Numbered from the stretch's first letter, positions 34,838 to 44,476 are shown. The stretch: 64,000 nt of DNA from Amycolatopsis sp. NBC_01488 (GCF_036227105.1 NZ_CP109434.1:5613001-5677000), one strand, 5' to 3'. Notes: generated by a model not told the origin, from the sequence alone. A program made the numbers and translations.

Positions 34838-35599
34838 TCAGTCCGGGATGTGGTGGTGCACCGTCGCGACCACGCACGGTTTGCCCGCCCGGTTGGCGCC
34901 CGTGACCCGGGTGACGGCCATCCGCCGGCCGGCGGTCACGACGTCGGCCCGGAAGGTGGCGATCTCCCCGTGCGGGAGCGGGCGCGGGTAGGTGGCCGTC
35001 AACGACGCCGGGACGAAGTCCGGCCGCGCGAGCGCCGCGCCGGCCGTGAGTTCGGCCAGCCACAACGAGATCCCGCCGTGCAGCGTGCCGATCGGGTTGA
35101 CCAGGTCGTCGCCGACGTCGACCCGCAGCTCGGCGCGTCCGTCCGCGGCGGACACCTGTTCGCGGATCTTGTCGAGGAGCCCGGCGGTCGGCGTGCCGGT
35201 GGGCCGGCCCTCGGGCGGCGGCCCGGAAAGCTCTATGTAGCGTCCCCACTGGCGGCAGCGGGACACCAGCCGGCCCTGCTCGTCGAAGATCGATCCCTCG
35301 GCGAGGCCCGCTGCCGACGTCGTGTGCACCGTTCGCCCCTCGGCGCGCAGGGTCGTCCCGTCGACGGGTGGCAGCTGGAAGAAGTCGAGGGAAATCTCGG
35401 CGCTCACTGACCAGAGTCCCGCGGGCGCGCCCACGATCAGGGCGTACCCGAGGACGTTGTCCGCGAGCACGCCCAGCGAACCCGCGCTGCTCGACCACGG
35501 CCCGGTGGTCATCTCGGCCCGGACTCCGTCGTCGAAGACCGTGACCGCGAACAAGGCTTCCGGGCCGCCGCCCACGACGACTGCAGCTGGTGGATTCAA
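34838..35599 (-). CDS. PaaI-like double-hotdog acyl-CoA thioesterase
   Basis: 253 residues with two hotdog-fold halves. The C-terminal half has the PaaI/4HBT signature NPIGTLHGGISLWLAELTAG, followed by ATYPRPLPHGEIATFRADVV. The N-terminal half (SSSAGSLGVLADNVLGYALI) is a degenerate repeat. It hydrolyses an acyl-CoA, probably to rescue CoA from dead-end thioesters of this pathway. Only 7 bp separate its stop from that of the convergent NMO-type gene. It is co-directional with the PaaX-like gene upstream (28 bp). Confidence 0.8.
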   Translation of the reverse strand: MNPPAAVVVGGGPEALFAVTVFDDGVRAEMTTGPWSSSAGSLGVLADNVLGYALIVGAPAGLWSVSAEISLDFFQLPPVDGTTLRAEGRTVHTTSAAGLAEGSIFDEQGRLVSRCRQWGRYIELSGPPPEGRPTGTPTAGLLDKIREQVSAADGRAELRVDVGDDLVNPIGTLHGGISLWLAELTAGAALARPDFVPASLTATYPRPLPHGEIATFRADVVTAGRRMAVTRVTGANRAGKPCVVATVHHHIPD

Positions 35600-35627
35600 C
35601 GAGATTCCCTTGGTGATCGTGAGCGGG

Positions 35628-36473
35628 TCAGACGGCGTTCAGCTCGCCGAAGCGGCGCCGGACGATCGGCGTCCACTCCGCGCGGAAGGCTTCGATCCGC
35701 CGGGCCACCCGCCGGCCGACCCAGTCGGGCAGCAGCGCCTCCGGGAGCTGCGGATCCACCCGCGGGAACTCCTGCCACTCGCTGACCAGCCGGATGTGGG
35801 CGGTCAGGATCTCGTCGTCGCCGTCCGGGCGCAGGTCGTTCATGGCCGCCCAGACCTCCTCGTACCGGGTCCGCAGCGCGTCGAGGTCCCAGCCCCGCGC
35901 CACGATCTCCTCGCGGGGGAGCCCCACCGCGTCCAGATTGCCGGTGAAGGCGACCGTGTGCTGCCGGAGGTCCAGTTCGTCGAGGAGCCGGCCGACCTCT
36001 CCGGCGCGTTCGACGTGCGGGGTCAGCCACAGCCCGGGCACGGGGTTCCCGAATCCGGCCCAGGTGAGCCCGGCGTACAGCGGACGCCGGGCGCTGCGCA
36101 GCGACTGCGGGATGCTGGTCCACAGCGCCAGCCAGGTGCCGTCCCAGCTGCTGAAGGGGTCGCTCAGCGAGTAGACGCGACCGGACCCGGTCTCGAAGAT
36201 GTGGATCAGCTTGTCGCTCAACGTCCAGCGGACTTCGCGGCCGTGGCGCTCCGGGACGATCCACTCGGAACCCGACGCCCGGGCGATGGCCTGCCGCGCG
36301 GTCTGCTCTTCGAAGCCCGCCGCTTTGAGGATGTGCACCAGCGTCGCGGTCCAGACGGGCTCCTCGGTCGGCCACACCAGCTCACCGAGGATCGTGATCA
36401 GCAGTGACCGCGCGCTTCCGTGCGCGAGCGCCGAGTCGGTCGACGGCGTCTCGAGGGCCCCAGGGGTCGGCAT
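35628..36473 (-). CDS. PaaX-family transcriptional regulator
   Basis: 281 residues. An N-terminal winged helix (about 20-85) includes SARSLLITILGELVWPTEEP and GFEEQTARQAIARASGSEWI, the PaaX DNA-binding start. The central domain has DGTWLALWTSIPQSLRSARR and WAGFGNPVPGLWLTPHVERA, and the C-terminal domain FVSEWQEF-like RLVSEWQEFPRVDPQLPEAL. In the family these are repressors relieved by an aryl-CoA such as phenylacetyl-CoA. Here the ligand may be a CoA ester of the ring acid. First gene of a two-gene unit with the thioesterase. Confidence 0.88.
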   Translation of the reverse strand: MPTPGALETPSTDSALAHGSARSLLITILGELVWPTEEPVWTATLVHILKAAGFEEQTARQAIARASGSEWIVPERHGREVRWTLSDKLIHIFETGSGRVYSLSDPFSSWDGTWLALWTSIPQSLRSARRPLYAGLTWAGFGNPVPGLWLTPHVERAGEVGRLLDELDLRQHTVAFTGNLDAVGLPREEIVARGWDLDALRTRYEEVWAAMNDLRPDGDDEILTAHIRLVSEWQEFPRVDPQLPEALLPDWVGRRVARRIEAFRAEWTPIVRRRFGELNAV

Positions 36474-36529
36474 GGCTGGAGATTCTACAGGCCGTGTGAC
36501 CGGATTCGCAGCCGTGTATGGCGAACACC

Positions 36530-37312
36530 TCAGGCGGCGGAGATCCCGCCGTTCACGCTGATGGCCTGGCCGGTGAGCTTCGCGGCCGCGGGGCCACCCA
36601 GGAAGACGATGAGCGCGGCGAGGTCGGCCGGCTCGGCGACACCCAGGTGCGCCTGGCTCGCGGCCTTCTCGAACAGCTTCTTGCTGAACCCGTCCCGCAG
36701 GACGTTGTCGGCGGTCGGCGTGCCCGAGATCAGGGACGGCGTCACGGCGTTGACGCGCACCCCGTCGCGCTTCGCCTCGATGGCGGTGACCCGCGAGAAC
36801 ATCACGATGGCCGCCATCGCGGCGCCCAGCACGGCCTCCCCTGGGGTAGCCACCTTGGCGGCGTCGGACGCGATGTTCACGATGCTGCCCCCGCCCTGCT
36901 CCCGCATCAGCGGCAGGACCGCCCGGGTCAGGTGCATCGGCGGGAGCGCCTGCCGGGTCAAGATCCCCTCGACGTCGGCCTGCGGGGTCAGGTGCAGTAG
37001 TTCCGGCCGATAGGTGGCGGTCGTCGAGTTCACCAGCACGTCGATGCCCGCCAGGGTCCGGTGCGCCTCGGCGACGGAGGCGTTGACCTGGGCGAGGTCT
37101 TCGGCGTCGGTGGGGATGAACACCACCTCGGCGGCCGGGTGCCGCTCCAGGACGCGTTCGCGGGCGAGCTTCCCGCGCTCGGTGTTGCGGGCGAGCAGGG
37201 CGATGCGCCGGACGCCGGCGTCCGCGAAGGCCAGCGCGGTGGCCAGTCCCACGCCGGAGGTGCCGCCGGTGATGACGACGGCGGAGTCGGGGTAGTCGCG
37301 GACGAGCGGCAT
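36530..37312 (-). CDS. Short-chain dehydrogenase/reductase
   Basis: 260 residues with the classical SDR layout: VITGGTSGVGLATALAFADA (cofactor glycine motif), NSTTATY in place of the usual NNAG, and catalytic Ser in SIVNIASDAAKVA. The usual Tyr-x3-Lys is not present: the aligned region reads VLGAAMAAIVMFSRV. The missing Tyr and Lys make normal dehydrogenase activity doubtful. The ATG at 37312 has GGAGG. It is divergent from the acyl-CoA synthetase at 37463, sharing a GGTCAGACC box. Confidence 0.75.
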   Translation of the reverse strand: MPLVRDYPDSAVVITGGTSGVGLATALAFADAGVRRIALLARNTERGKLARERVLERHPAAEVVFIPTDAEDLAQVNASVAEAHRTLAGIDVLVNSTTATYRPELLHLTPQADVEGILTRQALPPMHLTRAVLPLMREQGGGSIVNIASDAAKVATPGEAVLGAAMAAIVMFSRVTAIEAKRDGVRVNAVTPSLISGTPTADNVLRDGFSKKLFEKAASQAHLGVAEPADLAALIVFLGGPAAAKLTGQAISVNGGISAA

Positions 37313-37384
37313 GGATACCTCCGGTGATCTGCTGATCAACTACGTATGATGCAACCTCATTGCTGAGTCTGTCATATAAATTCC

Positions 37385-37393
37385 GGTCAGACC
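37385..37393. promoter_or_regulatory. FadR-type operator candidate (box 1)
   Basis: Palindrome GGTCAGACC, 70 bp before the synthetase at 37463 and 73 bp before the divergent SDR. A second half-like GTCGGACC lies at 37403-37410. An AT-rich TATAAA just upstream (37375-37380) could be a -10 element. Confidence 0.6.
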
Positions 37394-37462
37394 ATTCCTA
37401 TTGTCGGACCGTCGAGGTAGTGTCCGGTGGCCCCGGTCACACCACGTACAAAGGAGTAAGGG

Positions 37463-39109
37463 ATGGGCGGCGTGCGGGTTCTCGAAACGTCCTACTGGCC
37501 GGCCGAGCCGGGCGAGGTGCACGACGTCACGGTGTGCGACACCCTGCGGCACGCCGCGGCGACCGTGCCGGACCGGGTGGCGCTGGTCGACTGCGCGAAG
37601 GATCCCGGCGCGCGGAAGTCGTGGACCTACGCCGAGTTCCTCGCCGACGCCGAGCGCGTCGCTCAGGCGCTGCTGGAGAAGTTCGAGCCCGGCGACCGGA
37701 TCGCCGTCTGGGCCCCGAACAGCGCGGCGTGGATCGTCCTGCAGCAGGGCGTGGCGCTGGCGGGCATGGTGCTCGTGGCGCTCAACCCCGCCTACCGGGC
37801 CCGGGAAGTCGGCTTCGTGCTCCGCCAGTCCGGGGCCGTGGGCATGTTCTGCCCCGCCGGCCACCGCGGGTTCGACATGCGCGGCATGCTCGACGACATC
37901 CGCGGCGAGACCCCGGAGCTCCGGGAGATCGTCACGTTCGACGACTGGGACGCGTTCGTCGCGAGCGGTGACCCGGCGCGCGAACTGCCCGTCGTGCGTC
38001 CGGGGGACGTGCTCCAGATCCAGTACACCTCGGGGACCACCGGCTTCCCCAAAGGGGCGATGCTGCACCACAAAGGACTCGTGAACGAGGCCCGGCACGT
38101 GGCCGAGCGGGCCGGGATGGCCGATGGCGGCGTGTACGTCAACGCGATGCCGATGTACCACATCGGCGGCGGCGCGGTGACCTCCCTCGGGGCGTGGGCC
38201 AAGCGCGGCACGTTCGTCATCCTGCCCAGGTTCGACCCCGGGCTGCTGCTCGAGGCGTTCGAGACCTACCGCGGCACGCACACCCTGGTGGTCCCGACCA
38301 TGCTGATCGCGCTGCTGGACCACCCCGATCTCGTGACCCGCGACCTGTCGAGCCTGCGGACGATCATGAGCGGCGCGGCGGCGGTGCCCGCGGCGCTCGT
38401 GCGCAAGACGCAGGCCGCGCTCGGCTGCCAGTTCAGCATCCTCTTCGGACAGACCGAAGCCCACGGCGTCGTCAGCCAGACCCGGGTCACCGACACCCCG
38501 GAGGACCAGGCGGAGACCGTCGGCCAGCCGCTCCCGCAGCTCGAGGTCAAGATCGCCGACCCGCTGACCGGCGTCCCGGTGCCGCTGCACGAGAGCGGTG
38601 AGATCTGCTGCCGCGGCTACCAGAACATGCTGGGGTACCACGGCATGGCCGCGGAGACGGCGGCGGCGATCGACGCGGACGGCTGGCTGCACATGGGCGA
38701 CATCGGCGCCATGGACGAGCGCGGCTTCCTCAAGATCCGCGGCCGCAGCAAGGACATGATCATCCGCGGCGGGATGAACATCTACCCCGCCGAGATCGAA
38801 GGCACGCTCCAGGAACACCCCGCGATCGAATACGCCGCGGCGATCGGCGTGCCCGACGCGACGTGGGGCGAGCAGATCGGCGCGGTGCTTCAGCTCCGGG
38901 CCGGGTTCGAGCGCCCGTCGGTGGAGGAGCTGACCGGCTTCCTGCGGTCCCAGCTCGCGCCGCACAAGACGCCGGTGTTCTGGGCGTTCGTCGACGAACT
39001 GCCGGCGACCCCCAGCGGCAAGATCCAGAAGTTCGTCCTCCGCGAGCGCGCCGAGCAGGGCTCGCTCACCTTCGACGTCATCCGGTCGACGAGCGCGACC
39101 ACCCGCTGA
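37463..39109 (+). CDS. Acyl-CoA synthetase (AMP-forming), copy 1
   Basis: 548 residues of the ANL superfamily. The P-loop reads IQYTSGTTGFPKGAMLHHKG, the A5 motif ILFGQTEAHG, the hinge/A7 region GWLHMGDIGAMDERGFLKIR with A8 RSKDMIIRGGMNIYPAEIEG, and the catalytic Lys lies in TPSGKIQKF near the end. It activates a carboxylic acid to its CoA ester through an acyl-AMP. It starts a three-gene operon with an MHS transporter and a second synthetase, which suggests uptake plus activation of the same acid. Ribosome site AAAGGAG. Confidence 0.9.
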   Translation: MGGVRVLETSYWPAEPGEVHDVTVCDTLRHAAATVPDRVALVDCAKDPGARKSWTYAEFLADAERVAQALLEKFEPGDRIAVWAPNSAAWIVLQQGVALAGMVLVALNPAYRAREVGFVLRQSGAVGMFCPAGHRGFDMRGMLDDIRGETPELREIVTFDDWDAFVASGDPARELPVVRPGDVLQIQYTSGTTGFPKGAMLHHKGLVNEARHVAERAGMADGGVYVNAMPMYHIGGGAVTSLGAWAKRGTFVILPRFDPGLLLEAFETYRGTHTLVVPTMLIALLDHPDLVTRDLSSLRTIMSGAAAVPAALVRKTQAALGCQFSILFGQTEAHGVVSQTRVTDTPEDQAETVGQPLPQLEVKIADPLTGVPVPLHESGEICCRGYQNMLGYHGMAAETAAAIDADGWLHMGDIGAMDERGFLKIRGRSKDMIIRGGMNIYPAEIEGTLQEHPAIEYAAAIGVPDATWGEQIGAVLQLRAGFERPSVEELTGFLRSQLAPHKTPVFWAFVDELPATPSGKIQKFVLRERAEQGSLTFDVIRSTSATTR

Positions 39110-39131
39110 CCCCGGTTCGAGTGGAGTTGAC

Positions 39132-40418
39132 ATGGCAGCACCCAGTCCCCGTCGGGCGGCCTCGGCCGCGTTCCTCGGCTCCGTCGTGGAGTACTACGAC
39201 CTCGTCATCTACGGCACCGCTTCGGCGCTGGTGTTCGGAAAGCTCTTCTTCCACGGCGCCGGCCCGCAGGTGGCGCTCGTGCTGTCCCTGGCGACGTTCG
39301 CCAGCGGCTACCTCGTCCGCCCGCTCGGCGGCCTGCTCTTCGGCTACATCGGCGACCGGCGCGGCCGGCGCACGGCGGTGCTCCTGACGATCGCGCTGAT
39401 GGGCGTCGCGACGGTCCTCGTCGGCCTGCTGCCCGGCTACGAAGCGATCGGTCCACTGGCGCCGGTGCTGCTGGTGGTGCTCAGGCTCGGTCAGGGGCTG
39501 GCCGTCGGCGGCGAGCTCGGGGGAGCCGTGCTCATCTCGGTCGAGCACGCCCCCGCAGGCAAGCGCGGCTTCTACGGCAGCTTTTCGACGGCGGGTGCCC
39601 AGGCCGGCACCGTCCTGGCGACCGCGGTGTTCGCGCTCGTCACGCTGCTTCCCCAGGCCCAGCTCGAATCCTGGGGCTGGCGGGTCCCGTTCCTGGGCAG
39701 CGCCTTGATCGTCCTGGTCGGCCTGCTGCTGCGCTACGGCCTGGAAGAGACGCCCGACTTCGTCGCGTCCGGCGAGCGAGCCAGGCCGATCCGCACCGCG
39801 CTCACGCGGTATCCGCGCGCCATCCTCGGCATCGTCCTCGTGATGGCCGGGATGATGTCGATCTGGTACGTCCTCACCATCTACAGCCTCAGCTACGCGG
39901 TGAACACCGCCGGGGTCGACCGCACCACGATGCTGTGGGTCATCACGGTTGCGACGTTCCTCGTCGTCGTGATGAATCCGGTGTGGGGCGCGCTGTCGGA
40001 CCGCGTGCACCGCGGCCGCCTGCTGGCCGCCGGCCTGCTGGTGGAAGGCGGCCTGCTGGCCGTTTACTTCGTGGCGCTGGACAGCCGCAGCGTGCCGTTC
40101 ATCTTCGGCGCTCTGCTCGCGGTCGCCGGACTCGGCCACGCGGCCGCGAACGGGATTTTCCCGGCGTTCATCGTGGACTGCCTGCCGACCGAGGTCCGCT
40201 ACACCGCGGGATCTCTCGGCATGCAGGTCGCCGGAGTGATCGCCGGCTTCGCGCCGCTGACCGCGGTCGCGCTCGAAGACTCCGTGTTCGGGATCTGGAC
40301 GATCATCGTCGTCTGCCTCGCGCTGTGCGTCGCCGGCGCGGGCGCCGCCCTCGCCCTGTACCGGTCGCGGGAAACGCTGCCGGCGGCCGTGCCGGTGGCC
40401 GTCGCGGTGGAGTCGTGA
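39132..40418 (+). CDS. MFS transporter, metabolite:H+ symporter (MHS) family
   Basis: 428 residues, 12 helices. The MHS family start is clear: RRAASAAFLGSVVEYYDLVI and YGTASALVFGKLFF. The loop motif is FGYIGDRRGRRTAVLLTI, followed by LRLGQGLAVGGELGGAVL. MHS carriers import organic acids such as citrate, ketoglutarate, shikimate and aromatic acids. It is flanked by two acyl-CoA synthetases in one operon and overlaps the second by GTGA, so its cargo is probably their substrate. Confidence 0.9.
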   Translation: MAAPSPRRAASAAFLGSVVEYYDLVIYGTASALVFGKLFFHGAGPQVALVLSLATFASGYLVRPLGGLLFGYIGDRRGRRTAVLLTIALMGVATVLVGLLPGYEAIGPLAPVLLVVLRLGQGLAVGGELGGAVLISVEHAPAGKRGFYGSFSTAGAQAGTVLATAVFALVTLLPQAQLESWGWRVPFLGSALIVLVGLLLRYGLEETPDFVASGERARPIRTALTRYPRAILGIVLVMAGMMSIWYVLTIYSLSYAVNTAGVDRTTMLWVITVATFLVVVMNPVWGALSDRVHRGRLLAAGLLVEGGLLAVYFVALDSRSVPFIFGALLAVAGLGHAAANGIFPAFIVDCLPTEVRYTAGSLGMQVAGVIAGFAPLTAVALEDSVFGIWTIIVVCLALCVAGAGAALALYRSRETLPAAVPVAVAVES

Positions 40419-42238
40419 ACCGCAGGTCCGAACCGGTGCGGCGCCGGCTGACCTCGCTCGCGGACGTCGCGGCCGTCGAATCGTGCCCACCGGAGGACCT
40501 GCGTCCCGCCGACACGATCCTCGGGTGCCTGTCCGCCGCGGCCGCCCTTGACCCGGAGAAGCCGGCCATCGTGCTCGTCGAACCACCGGATTTCCTTGCC
40601 CCGGCGCGGATCGTGACCTACCGGGAGCTGGTGCGCGAGGTCGAGCTGTCGGCTCGCCTGTTCCGCGCCTGCGGTGGCGTCATCGCGTTGATGCTGCCGA
40701 TGGTGCCCGAAGGGCTGACCGCGCTGTGGGGTGCGGCTACGTCGGGCGTCGCCGTGCCGCTCAACCCGTTCCTCGAACCCGCGTCCCTGCACCGGATCCT
40801 GAACGAGGTCGGCGCGACGACGCTGGTGACCACCCCGGAGATCGCCGAGGGCAAAGAAGATCCGCGTGACCACGTGCCGAGCCTGCGACACGTGTTCCAC
40901 GTCGGCGACGACTTCGCCGCCGCCGTCCGCGCGCACGAGGACGACGTCCAGGTCTTCGACCCCGATCCCGACCGGATGGTCATGGCGATGCCGACCGGCG
41001 GCACCACCGGCACCCCGAAGCTCGTGCGGATGACCCAGCGCGGGCAGCTCACCGTGGCGTGGAACGTCGGCGCCCTGATGGGTTCGGAGCGCGCCGGCGT
41101 CGTCGGGCACGGGATGCCGAACTTCCACTGTGGAGGGTCGCTTTCCCTGGGCCTGCGCGCGATGCTGTTCGGCCAGACCCTGCTCACGCTCACCACGGCG
41201 GGGTTCCGTTCGCGCGAGGTCGTGGCGTCCTTCTGGGACATCGCCCGCCACTACCGCATCACCTCCCTGCTGGCCACGCCGACGACGGCGCGAGCCATCC
41301 TGGACGCGGGCGGCGACGCCGAAGGGCACTGCTTGGCCGACTTCCACGTCGGCGGCAGCCAGCTGCCGGTCGCGCTCGCCACGGAGTTCCACGACCGCTT
41401 CGGCGTGTGGCTGCGGGAAAACTGGGGCATGACCGAACTGCACGGCACGATCACCGGGCACTACAACGACGGCACCCGCCCGCGGATCGGGTCCGCGGGC
41501 CGGGCGTTGCCGCACTTCCGCGTCCGTGCGGTCGAACTCGACGGGGCCGGCGGAGTCGTCCGCGAATGCGCGCCCGGCGAGCGTGGCGCGCTGGTCATCG
41601 GCGGACCGTCCGTGACCGACGGATACCTCGACAGCGCGCAGGACGCCGCGCTCCACGTCCGCTACGAGGGCACTCGGTGGGCCGATACCGGCGATCTGGG
41701 CACCGTCGACGAGGACGGCTATGTCTGGATTTCCGGCCGGGCCAAGGACCTCATCATCCGCGGCGGCCACAACATCGATCCCGGGCAGATCGAGGAGGCG
41801 CTGTCCCGCCACCCGGACGTGAGCATGGCGGCGGCGGTCGGGCGGCCCGCCGCAGGCAAAGGCGAGGTGCCGGTGGCCTACGTCGAGCTGAAGAACGGAG
41901 CCGCGGCGCGACCGGAAGCGCTGCTGGCCTTCTGCCGCGCGCACGTGCAGGAGCGGGCCGCCGTGCCGGTCGAGGTCGTCGTGCTGGAGCGGCTACCGGT
42001 GACGCCGGTCGGCAAGGTCGCCAAACCGGCGCTGCGCCGGGACGCGTTGCGCCGGGAGATCCGGGCGCTGGTCGCCGAGCTGTCGGGCCGCGAGCACGAC
42101 CACGGCGTGCACGTCGAAGACTCCGGCCCCCGGCCACGCGTGATCGTCTCGCTGCCGGAAGGCGGTCGGGGATTCGCTGACCTGCTGAGCAGCCGGCTGG
42201 CGGCCTACGAATTCCTGAGCGAAGTCCGGGTCGGCTGA
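40415..42238 (+). CDS. Acyl-CoA synthetase (AMP-forming), copy 2, with C-terminal extension
   Basis: 607 residues, longer than its neighbours. The P-loop is AMPTGGTTGTPKLVRMTQRG, with GGTTG in place of SGTTG. A5 reads ENWGMTELHG and A8 RAKDLIIRGGHNIDPGQIEE; the C-terminal Lys lies in TPVGKVAKPALRR. About 50 residues after the canonical end (LREIRALVAELSGREHDH onward) form an extra tail. The GTG start overlaps the transporter stop. It is distinct from copies 1, 3, 4 and 5 and most like medium-chain or FadD-like acyl-CoA synthetases. Confidence 0.88.
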   Translation: MNRRSEPVRRRLTSLADVAAVESCPPEDLRPADTILGCLSAAAALDPEKPAIVLVEPPDFLAPARIVTYRELVREVELSARLFRACGGVIALMLPMVPEGLTALWGAATSGVAVPLNPFLEPASLHRILNEVGATTLVTTPEIAEGKEDPRDHVPSLRHVFHVGDDFAAAVRAHEDDVQVFDPDPDRMVMAMPTGGTTGTPKLVRMTQRGQLTVAWNVGALMGSERAGVVGHGMPNFHCGGSLSLGLRAMLFGQTLLTLTTAGFRSREVVASFWDIARHYRITSLLATPTTARAILDAGGDAEGHCLADFHVGGSQLPVALATEFHDRFGVWLRENWGMTELHGTITGHYNDGTRPRIGSAGRALPHFRVRAVELDGAGGVVRECAPGERGALVIGGPSVTDGYLDSAQDAALHVRYEGTRWADTGDLGTVDEDGYVWISGRAKDLIIRGGHNIDPGQIEEALSRHPDVSMAAAVGRPAAGKGEVPVAYVELKNGAAARPEALLAFCRAHVQERAAVPVEVVVLERLPVTPVGKVAKPALRRDALRREIRALVAELSGREHDHGVHVEDSGPRPRVIVSLPEGGRGFADLLSSRLAAYEFLSEVRVG

Positions 42239-42252
42239 CTCTTGCTCTAAAA

Positions 42253-42261
42253 GGTCAGTCC
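42253..42261. promoter_or_regulatory. FadR-type operator candidate (box 2)
   Basis: GGTCAGTCC, followed at once by ATTATAT, 61 bp upstream of the synthetase at 42322. One base differs from the perfect palindrome. Confidence 0.5.
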
Positions 42262-42321
42262 ATTATATCGTTCGACCAGTTTCAGTGTGGTGTGGATCAC
42301 TGATGGTCGGAAGGGCTGCCG

Positions 42322-43941
42322 ATGACGCACGCGATCTCCGTTCACGACCGGTACGCCGAGGCCGACATCAAGGCCTTCTACGAGGCCGGGTTCTGGCGTC
42401 CGGAAGGCCTTTCCGCCCTGTTGGACGGCCAGGCCGAGGCTCGCGGCGGCAAGGTGTTCGTCTCCGACGGCACGAGTGAACTCACCTACGCCGACCTCCG
42501 CGACCAGGCACTGGCTCTGGCCGGCGGGCTGGCCGGGCTCGGCGTCGGCCACGGCGACCGGGTCGCGGTGCAGCTGCCCAACTGGACCGAGTTCTTCGCG
42601 GTCGCCGCGGCGGTCAGCCGCCTCGGCGCGGTGCTCGTGCCGATCATGCCGATCTACAGGGCCGAGGAGGTCGGCTACGTCCTGCGGCACTCCGGCGCCA
42701 AGGCGGCGGTCACCTGCCGCGAGTTCAAGGGGTTCGACCACCTCGCGATGTTCACCGCGCTGCGGGAGGACTGCCCGGACCTGGCGGCGATCGTGGCGGT
42801 CCGCGGTGACGGCGACGTCCGGCTCGACGACCTCTATCGGCCCGGCGCCGAGCTGGGCCCGGCGCCGTCGCCGGACGACGGCTTCCTCATCGTCTACACC
42901 TCCGGCACGACCGCGCGGCCGAAGGGGTGTTTCCACACCTTGAACACCGTGCGCGCCAGCGCCGCCGCGATCGCGCGCAGTGTCGGCTACGGCGAGGACG
43001 ACGTCCAGTTCGGACCGTCCCCCGTCACCCACAGCACCGGGCTCGCGACCAGCTTCCTGCTGCCGCTGCTGACCGGCGCCGCCTCGCACCTGATGGAGGC
43101 CTGGGATCCGGCCGAAGCGTGGCAGCGGATCGCGAAGTACGGCTGCACCGCCGCCGTCACCGCGACGCCGTTCCTGCAGATGCTCATGGGCGCCTACGAC
43201 CCGGACCGGCACGACGCGGCCAGCCTGCGCCTGTGGGTCTGCGCGGGCTCGCCGATCCCGGGCTCCGTCGTCCGGCGCGCGGGGGAGCAGTTCGCCGGCT
43301 GCCGGGTCCTGAGCCTCTACGGCCGCTCGGAAAACTTCCTCACCACCATGTGCACGCTCGACGACGCCCCGGACCGGTCGGCGACGTCCGACGGCTCCGC
43401 GATCGCCGGGGCGTCGGTGACGATCGTCGACGAACTCGGCGAGGAAGTACCGAGAGGCACCCAAGGTGACATCACGTACCGAGGTCCGAGTCACATGCTG
43501 GAGTACTACCGGGACCCGGAGCAGACGGCCGCGTTGTTCACCGCCGACGGCCGGTCGCGCTCGGGCGACCTCGGCGTGATGGACGCCGACGGCTACGTGC
43601 GCGTCACCGGGCGGCTCAAGGACATCGTCATCCGCGGCGGGCTCAACATCAGCGCCCGAGAGCTCGAGGAATTGCTCGTCGAGCACCCGCGGGTCGCCGC
43701 CGTCGCCGTCGTCGGGATGCCCGACGAACGGCTGGGGGAACGCGTTTGCGCCTATGTCGTCCCGGCCGGTGAGCCGCCGTCGCTCGCCGACTTGACGGAC
43801 TACCTGCGCTCGAAGGACGTCGCGACCCCGAAGCTGCCCGAACGGCTCGAGCTGCTCGACGAACTGCCGATGACGGCGACCGGGAAGGTGCGCAAGCACG
43901 TGCTGCGCGACGACGTCCGGCGGAAGGTCACTCCAAAGTAG
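42322..43941 (+). CDS. Acyl-CoA synthetase (AMP-forming), copy 3, AliA-like
   Basis: 539 residues. P-loop IVYTSGTTARPKGCFHTLNT, A5-region LSLYGRSENFLTTMC, A8 GRLKDIVIRGGLNISARELE, catalytic Lys in TATGKVRKHVLRDD. It is a close paralogue of the gene at 47582: both share the HDRYxxxxI start and the unusual YGRSEN in place of YGxTE. The family resembles cyclohexanecarboxylate-CoA ligases (AliA). Its own promoter carries a GGTCAGTCC box. The 3' end overlaps the convergent tetR gene by 14 bases. Confidence 0.88.
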   Translation: MTHAISVHDRYAEADIKAFYEAGFWRPEGLSALLDGQAEARGGKVFVSDGTSELTYADLRDQALALAGGLAGLGVGHGDRVAVQLPNWTEFFAVAAAVSRLGAVLVPIMPIYRAEEVGYVLRHSGAKAAVTCREFKGFDHLAMFTALREDCPDLAAIVAVRGDGDVRLDDLYRPGAELGPAPSPDDGFLIVYTSGTTARPKGCFHTLNTVRASAAAIARSVGYGEDDVQFGPSPVTHSTGLATSFLLPLLTGAASHLMEAWDPAEAWQRIAKYGCTAAVTATPFLQMLMGAYDPDRHDAASLRLWVCAGSPIPGSVVRRAGEQFAGCRVLSLYGRSENFLTTMCTLDDAPDRSATSDGSAIAGASVTIVDELGEEVPRGTQGDITYRGPSHMLEYYRDPEQTAALFTADGRSRSGDLGVMDADGYVRVTGRLKDIVIRGGLNISARELEELLVEHPRVAAVAVVGMPDERLGERVCAYVVPAGEPPSLADLTDYLRSKDVATPKLPERLELLDELPMTATGKVRKHVLRDDVRRKVTPK

Positions 43942-44476
43942 ACAGTCCGGTCGTCGCGTACCCGGTGATCAGATCGGCCAGCGACGGGGTATTCGCCAGC
44001 GCGGTGGGCCAGTAGGCGACCGAGAAGATGACGCCGAGGCAGGCCTGCGTGCCGGCCGCGACCTCGGCGGGACTCGCCCCGGGGAAGCGCCGGGCCACCG
44101 TGGCTTCCCAGCGGGCGAGGTACTGGCGGCGGCGCCGGTCGAACTGGCGCTTCCACGGCTCGACCAGCGAGCGGTCCTCGCGCTGGTAGACGTTCACCAG
44201 GTGCCGGTGGGAGAGGGTGAACCCGACGTGGTGGCGGATCAGCCGGTCCAGGTCCTCGGCCGGGTCGTCGTGCACCGGCGCGGTGGCGCTGAGCAGCTCG
44301 TCGAGCGCTTCGTTGAACAGCGAGGCGAGGATTTCGTCCTTGCCGGAGAAGTGCCGGTAGAGCGCGGGCCCGCTGAGCCCGGCCCGCTTGCCGAGTTCGT
44401 CGACGCCGACCCCGTGGAAGCCCTTCTCGAAGAAGACGGCAGCGGCCGTATCCAGGATCTTGCGCTCCCTGTCCAC
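43928..44476 (-). CDS. TetR-family transcriptional regulator
   Basis: 182 residues. The HTH (about 5-50) reads ILDTAAAVFFEKGFHGVGVD and ELGKRAGLSGPALYRHFSGK. The ligand domain follows (HHVGFTLSHRHLVNVYQRED, typical of acyl-CoA-responsive members). GTG start. It is divergent from the GAF-LuxR gene; the 120-bp gap contains a 10-bp perfect palindrome that is the likely operator. It probably represses itself and the neighbour in the absence of an acyl-CoA, by family analogy. Confidence 0.88.
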   Translation of the reverse strand: MDRERKILDTAAAVFFEKGFHGVGVDELGKRAGLSGPALYRHFSGKDEILASLFNEALDELLSATAPVHDDPAEDLDRLIRHHVGFTLSHRHLVNVYQREDRSLVEPWKRQFDRRRRQYLARWEATVARRFPGASPAEVAAGTQACLGVIFSVAYWPTALANTPSLADLITGYATTGLSTLE

